DNA of 19,070 bases from assembly GCF_007833355.1 (NCBI RefSeq), contig NZ_CP020914.1, forward strand, positions 1-19,070. Reading direction: 5' to 3'. Source of the stretch: Denitratisoma sp. DHT3. Its GTDB lineage: Bacteria; Pseudomonadota; Gammaproteobacteria; Burkholderiales; Rhodocyclaceae. A program made the position numbers and the translations under genes. A model generated the notes under the pieces. The model worked only from the letters and a program-made list of their open reading frames with translations. It searched no databases and was not told where the DNA came from. Positions 15,720 to 19,070 of the stretch are shown here, piece after piece (positions within the stretch are counted from its first letter, which is position 1; the number at the start of each line of letters is the position of its first letter).

Positions 15720-15959
15720 CAGGTTGTGCACGACGACGCTGTAGACCTCCGCCTTTTCCGTCGGCCGGGGAGGGGGCGGCAGCGCCGGTACGGCGGAGAA
15801 CCCCGGCGCCTGACCGGCGACCGGAGGGGCGGGTTCGAGATGCTGCGCCGATGGGGCGGGCGCCGGCGTGGCGCAGCCGGCGACGAGGATGGCCAGTGCC
15901 AGCGAGAGCGCGAGGGTGCGCGCGCTGGCGCGCTGGGTCGGGGGATGGTGTCGTTTCAA
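15718..15959 (-). pseudogene. mshL-type secretin lipoprotein, 5' fragment only
   Basis: From TTG 15959 (overlapping the upstream stop as TTGA, with GGAG 8 bases before it), the frame gives MKRHHPPTQRASARTLALS and a lipobox LVAGC. A Pro-rich linker and KAEVYSVVVHNLP follow. This last motif is how MSHA-type secretins (MshL) begin their N-domain, normally followed by VQELLFALARDA. Here it stops after ~77 residues and the frame runs out of phase into the pilin-like gene, ending at 15552. The full gene would be about 500 residues or more. What remains is a short lipoprotein with no secretin domain. Confidence 0.75.
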
Positions 15960-17392
15960 GGATGTTGCTCCGCTCGGATGCCGGCCCATGTCCTGAGTAC
16001 CGGATGATCCGCCCTGAGTTGCGGCGGCAAGGCGCTCAGCGCCTCACGAGCCGCCTGCTCGTCGGGGTAGCTGCCGAGGTATATCGCGACCGCGGCCCGG
16101 TCGGCATAGTTTCTCCTGTGCGCATAGACGTTCGAAAGGTCGACGTGCGGTTTGATTTTGTTCAGGTATTTCGCCAGATCGACTCGCGCGGGCAGTGTCG
16201 CCAGTTGCAGGGTGAATCCGCGCTGCTGCGGGTCGGCAACCGCCGCTTCCGTGCGTGTGATGATCATGTCTGGGTCCGGCTCTGCAATGACGGGGGAAAC
16301 CACGGGGGAAACCACGGGGGAAACCACGGGGGAAACCACGGGGGAAACCACGGGGGAAACCACGGGGGAAACCACGGGGGAAACCTTGCGCGACACCGCC
16401 CGCGATGACGTTCCCATGCCGTCCTGGACGGCGGCGGCGGTCTGCGGCGCCGGACTCGCCGACGCCGCCGGATGCGCCAGCCACCAGGCAACCGCCGCCG
16501 ACAGGAACGCTCCCAGCGCGAAACTCGAAACCCCCAGGCGCCAGCCGCGGCGGCTTGCCGCTGTTCGTGTCTGCGCCGGGTTTGCGTCGAGATCGCCGAA
16601 GGCCGTCCGCACATGGCTCTTGTCGACGCGCTGCGCGGTTTTGGCATAGGCGGCCAGCAGCGATTTGTCGGCGAGCAGATTGATGCGGCGGGCGCGGCCT
16701 TGGGACGCCTTGATCACCAGCGCCATCGCGGCCGGGGAGAACAGCCTGCCGCCGCGCCATCCCGCGATGCGCAGGCGGTGGTCGATATACGCCTCCGCTT
16801 CTTCGGAAGTGAGCGGCGGCAGTTCGAAGCGGTGGATGACGCGGTCCCTGACCTGCCGCAGCTTCCTGTCGGCAAGCAGCGTGTCGAGCTCGGGCTGGCC
16901 GAACAACACGATGTTGACCAGCTTGTGACGGTCGGTTTCGAGGTTCGACAGCATGCGCACCTCTTCCAGCGATTCAGGCGGCATCGCGTGCGCTTCGTCG
17001 ACCACCAGCATGACGCGGCGTCCCTGGGCATGGCGCCGCAGCAGCTCCTCGTGCAGGCGTGCCAGGCTTCCCTCCGTGGAGGACGACAGATCGGTCAGGC
17101 CCAGGTCGCGCGAGATGGCGGTGATGATCTCGTCGCGGCTGAAGCGGGGGTTGGCCAGGTACACCGAATCGACATTGTCCGCCAGGTGCGCGATCAGCAA
17201 TCTGGCGAGTAGCGTCTTGCCGCTGCCGATCTCGGCCACCACGATGACGATGCCTTCCTCGTGGCAGGCGACATGCTGCAGTGCGGAAAGAATGCCCCCA
17301 CGCCGGCTGCCCGAAAAGAAGAAATCGGTGTCAGGCGTGATCTGAAAGGGGGGGCGGGCGAGTTCGAAATGTTTCAGATACAGGAGGGACAT
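15956..17392 (-). CDS. mshM: MshM/ExeA-type AAA+ ATPase with TM helix, (VSPV)8 linker and SPOR-like domain
   Basis: A 478-residue protein. The N-terminus MSLLYLKHFELARPPFQITP with DFFF is the ExeA/GspA/MshM signature. Walker A is AEIGSGKT (residues ~53-60), with Ala where the first Gly usually is; Walker B is VMLVVDEAHAMP. A membrane helix (LGVSSFALGAFLSAAVAWWL) leads to a periplasmic part: an Ala/Pro linker, eight VSPV units, then a SPOR-like domain (FTLQLATLP... and AVAIYLGSYPDEQAAREAL) that in other proteins binds peptidoglycan. The expected role is anchoring or assembling the pilus secretin through the cell wall. ATG 17392 is chosen over GTG 17419 because it begins the family N-terminus; neither has a clear ribosome site. 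The genes it should serve downstream are truncated. Confidence 0.85.
   Translation of the reverse strand: MSLLYLKHFELARPPFQITPDTDFFFSGSRRGGILSALQHVACHEEGIVIVVAEIGSGKTLLARLLIAHLADNVDSVYLANPRFSRDEIITAISRDLGLTDLSSSTEGSLARLHEELLRRHAQGRRVMLVVDEAHAMPPESLEEVRMLSNLETDRHKLVNIVLFGQPELDTLLADRKLRQVRDRVIHRFELPPLTSEEAEAYIDHRLRIAGWRGGRLFSPAAMALVIKASQGRARRINLLADKSLLAAYAKTAQRVDKSHVRTAFGDLDANPAQTRTAASRRGWRLGVSSFALGAFLSAAVAWWLAHPAASASPAPQTAAAVQDGMGTSSRAVSRKVSPVVSPVVSPVVSPVVSPVVSPVVSPVVSPVIAEPDPDMIITRTEAAVADPQQRGFTLQLATLPARVDLAKYLNKIKPHVDLSNVYAHRRNYADRAAVAIYLGSYPDEQAAREALSALPPQLRADHPVLRTWAGIRAEQHP
16290..16385 (-). repeat. Eight perfect copies of a 12-bp in-frame repeat
   Basis: On the plus strand ACGGGGGAAACC is repeated 8 times without a mismatch. 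The unit is a multiple of three, so the coding (minus) strand gives VSPV x8, a flexible periplasmic linker. The plus strand presents eight G5 tracts separated by 7-base loops, which meets the usual G-quadruplex pattern. Copy number can be expected to vary. Confidence 0.95.
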
Positions 17393-17537
17393 TGGCGAAG
17401 AGTCAAGAGCAGCACCCACTTACCGGCGACAGGCGAATCGGGATGATGCGTTCATTTTTAATGTAATGAACATGAAATTTATCAATAAATGAACAAATAG
17501 TTTCTATTGAAGGTGACAAGAAATTAACTTCCTGTTC
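17393..17537. promoter_or_regulatory. Divergent AT-rich regulatory region with GTTCAT/ATGAAC half-sites
   Basis: This gap is clearly more AT-rich than the rest of the window and separates the pilus ATPase (-) from the helix-turn-helix gene (+). GTTCATT (17450-17456) and AATGAAC (17465-17471) form an inverted repeat with an 8-base spacer. Two further half-sites follow: ATGAACA (17489-17495) and TGTTCAT (17533-17539, overlapping the regulator's start codon). It is a likely operator or promoter region. I could not pick -35/-10 boxes with confidence. Confidence 0.55.
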
Positions 17538-17951
17538 ATGGACGAAAAAGCGGAGTTCAGTCAGCGTCTGCGAAAGGCGATGGAAAACGCGGGTTATCCC
17601 CTGAGGCCCATCGTGCTGGAACGGGAGTTCAATATCCGCTACTGGGGCCGGGCGGTCACGGTGCAGGCGGTGCGCCGCTGGCTGCGGGGCGAAGCCATTC
17701 CATCGCAGGAAAAGCTTCAGGTGCTCGCCGACTGGCTGAAGGTGGAACCCCATGTCCTGCGCTTCGGCGAGAGCGCCATCAATTCGGTGCGCGAGAAAAA
17801 GAAGCGATGGGATGCCACGGTGGGCTACCAGGAACGCGAGGTGTTCGAGGCATTCCTGAGCCTTCCCGCGCCGCAGCGCAAGATACTTCGCGAGGTCATC
17901 CTGACCTTTGCCCAGGTGCATACCGGCGCCGAGAAGCCGTTGCAGAAATAG
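17538..17951 (+). CDS. Small helix-turn-helix transcriptional regulator
   Basis: A 137-residue protein with an N-terminal XRE/lambda-repressor-like HTH: FSQRLRKAMENAGYPLRPIV, then VTVQAVRRWLRGEAIPSQEK and LQVLADWLKVEPHVLRFGE. A basic/charged middle (REKKKRWDA) and a C-terminal helical part (VFEAFLSLPAPQRKILREVI) that may dimerise complete it. It is divergent from the pilus ATPase and shares an intergenic region full of GTTCAT/ATGAAC sites, one of which overlaps its own ATG, which suggests autoregulation. No effector domain is visible. No clear ribosome site is seen. Confidence 0.85.
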   Translation: MDEKAEFSQRLRKAMENAGYPLRPIVLEREFNIRYWGRAVTVQAVRRWLRGEAIPSQEKLQVLADWLKVEPHVLRFGESAINSVREKKKRWDATVGYQEREVFEAFLSLPAPQRKILREVILTFAQVHTGAEKPLQK

Positions 17952-18156
17952 AGTCCTTCAAGGGGAGGGACGGCGGTGGGGATGGGTTTTTTTGGGGGGG
18001 CGTAAGCGTTTGAATGCGCCATTTATCCCACCCCGTCCTCCTCCTGGCCTCCCCCTTGCGGAGGGGGGGAGCCAATTTGCAGTCGTTCATGCGGCTGCCC
18101 CGCGACCCCGCGCAAATTGCACCGGCAGCGGCGCGCCGGGCGCTAGAATCGGGCGC
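17952..18156. other. Intergenic region upstream of the kinase gene
   Basis: Holds a T7 run directly followed by a G run (near 17987-18000), which is not preceded by a convincing stem. A C-rich/G-rich imperfect hairpin follows (CTCCCCC...GGGGGAG, about 18050-18072). An inverted repeat CAATTTGC (18073-18080) / GCAAATTG (18112-18119) and a -10-like TAGAAT (18144-18149) complete it. No gene is seen. Confidence 0.5.
18144..18149 (+). promoter_or_regulatory. -10-like element close to the kinase start codon
   Basis: TAGAAT ends 7 bases before ATG 18157, which would place transcription start at the start codon. The best -35-like hexamer (TTGCAC, 18117-18122) is 21 bases away, longer than normal, so this is only a candidate. 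Confidence 0.35.
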
Positions 18157-19070
18157 ATGGCACGGACAATCGGACGTTATGAAATCCGCCGCGAGCTCGG
18201 GCGCGGCGCGCAAAGCGTGGTCTACCTCGGCTGGGATCCCCAACTGCAGCGGGAGATCGCCATCAAGACCATGCATTTCGACCAGCCCGATCCTCAGCGC
18301 AATGCCATGCTGCTGGCGGAGGCGCGCACCGTCAGCAAGCTGCAGCACCCCAACGTGGTGGCGATTTTCGATGCCGGCGAGCAGGGCGGCGATCCCTATC
18401 TGGTGTTCGAATACGTGGCCGGACAGACCCTGGCCGAACGGCTGCGGCGCGAGGGGCCGATCGAGCCGGCGCTGGCCGCCGGCCTGATGCGCCAGGTACT
18501 CGGCGCCTTGGCGCAGGCCCATGCGCAGGGCATCATCCATCGGGACCTGAAGCCTTCCAACATCATCATGGACGCGGATGGCGCGCCGCGGGTGATGGAT
18601 TTCGGCATCGCCGTGCGGGGCAACGATCTGCCGGCGGGCGAGGAGGGACTACTGGGCACGCCCGCCTACATGGCGCCGGAGTACCTGGAGAGCCGCTGCG
18701 TCAGCGAACAGATGGACGTGTTCGCCGCCGGGCTGATCCTGCTGGAAATGATCACCGGCCGGCGTGCCATCCAGGGCGACTCGGTGGGGCAGATCGTCTA
18801 CCGCATCCGCAACGAGGACGTGCAACTGCCCAGGGGCATCGACGAGAAGCTCGGCGACATCATTCTCAAGGCCTGCGCGCGCAAGCGCGAACTGCGCTTC
18901 GGCGACGCGGGGCAGATGCGCGGCGGCGTCGACGCCTATCTGGACATCGGCAGCGCCGCCGCCGATGGCGCGACGGAACAGCAGCAGGCCACCCTGGAAT
19001 TCCTGCTGCGCCGGATGCGCCACAAGTCGGATTTCCCGGCGCTGTCGGATTCCGTGTCGGCGATCAACAA
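18157..19070 (+). CDS. Serine/threonine protein kinase, probably with C-terminal HDOD domain (3' end outside window)
   Basis: Open from ATG 18157 to the end of the window (304 codons). It is a complete Hanks-type kinase domain: glycine loop ELGRGAQSVVY, lysine in IAIKT (K37), alpha-C glutamate in LLAEARTV (E55), catalytic loop HRDLKPSN (D130), MDFG (D148), and the activation-loop end GTPAYMAPEY. After the kinase domain the sequence LLRRMRHKSDFPALSDSVSA is the way HDOD domains begin, so the protein is probably a kinase-HDOD fusion. HDOD proteins often work in signalling, but that part is outside the window. No ribosome site is visible before the ATG, which fits a leaderless mRNA. Its target is unknown. 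Confidence 0.92.
   Translation, partial: MARTIGRYEIRRELGRGAQSVVYLGWDPQLQREIAIKTMHFDQPDPQRNAMLLAEARTVSKLQHPNVVAIFDAGEQGGDPYLVFEYVAGQTLAERLRREGPIEPALAAGLMRQVLGALAQAHAQGIIHRDLKPSNIIMDADGAPRVMDFGIAVRGNDLPAGEEGLLGTPAYMAPEYLESRCVSEQMDVFAAGLILLEMITGRRAIQGDSVGQIVYRIRNEDVQLPRGIDEKLGDIILKACARKRELRFGDAGQMRGGVDAYLDIGSAAADGATEQQQATLEFLLRRMRHKSDFPALSDSVSAIN

Noticed and set aside
16290..16385. The 12-bp repeat as a CRISPR or phage site
   Set aside because: The units are far too short and contiguous, and they are in frame inside a gene.
17403..17921. A 172-codon minus-strand frame opposite the HTH gene
   Set aside because: It overlaps a clear regulator gene and the AT-rich intergenic region and shows no domain.
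17987..18001. The T7-G7 run as a Rho-independent terminator of the HTH gene
   Set aside because: No convincing stem precedes the T run; only a weak GTCC/GGAC-type pairing is present.

Overview
The window is high-GC DNA that looks like a betaproteobacterial chromosome, probably near the Rhodocyclales. The evidence is the rpmG-rpmB-radC block facing coaBC-dut, the DUF3108/RsmB-type pair, a MacA/MacB-like export operon, MSHA-type pilus genes and a Ser/Thr kinase leading into an HDOD-like segment. The lineage is inferred from gene content only. Most of the window is ordinary chromosomal coding sequence. I saw no rRNA, tRNA, CRISPR array, intact insertion sequence or phage.

Layout. Positions 1-3.6 kb (+) hold the end of a DUF3108 protein, an RsmB/NOP-family rRNA methyltransferase, an HKD (phospholipase D-like) nuclease and an MscS-family channel. 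The last three each carry one apparent single-G frameshift, and a bidirectional terminator follows. Positions 3.7-4.9 kb (-) hold rpmG, rpmB with a good sigma70 promoter, and radC. Positions 4.97-7.8 kb (+) hold coaBC, a 98/99-bp tandem repeat whose last copy supplies the dut ribosome-binding site, then dut and an arginase. Positions 7.87-10.2 kb (+) hold a WbuC-family cupin, a decayed gene remnant on the other strand, and a run of small proteins: YkgJ cysteine cluster, VF530 family, a hypothetical, an RRM RNA-binding protein and a basic KRQR-type protein. A bidirectional terminator at 10.3 kb separates these from a (-) operon at 10.4-15.0 kb. That operon encodes a YdcH-like coiled coil, an HlyD/MacA-like adaptor with four cysteines, an ABC ATPase and two MacB/FtsX-type permeases.

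Positions 15.1-17.4 kb (-) are the most unusual part. An MshM/ExeA-type ATPase with a C-terminal SPOR-like domain and a (VSPV)8 linker is followed by the first ~77 codons of an mshL-type secretin lipoprotein. These codons run directly into the 3' part of a type IV pilin-like gene that has lost its signal peptide and membrane helix. The simplest reading is an internal deletion of an MSHA pilus locus. A divergent AT-rich intergenic region with repeated GTTCAT/ATGAAC half-sites separates it from a small helix-turn-helix regulator at 17.5 kb (+). The window ends inside a Ser/Thr protein kinase that appears to be starting an HDOD domain.

The three homopolymer frameshifts in the first 2.8 kb may be sequencing errors rather than biology. 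All functional calls rest on motifs read by eye; no database search was run.
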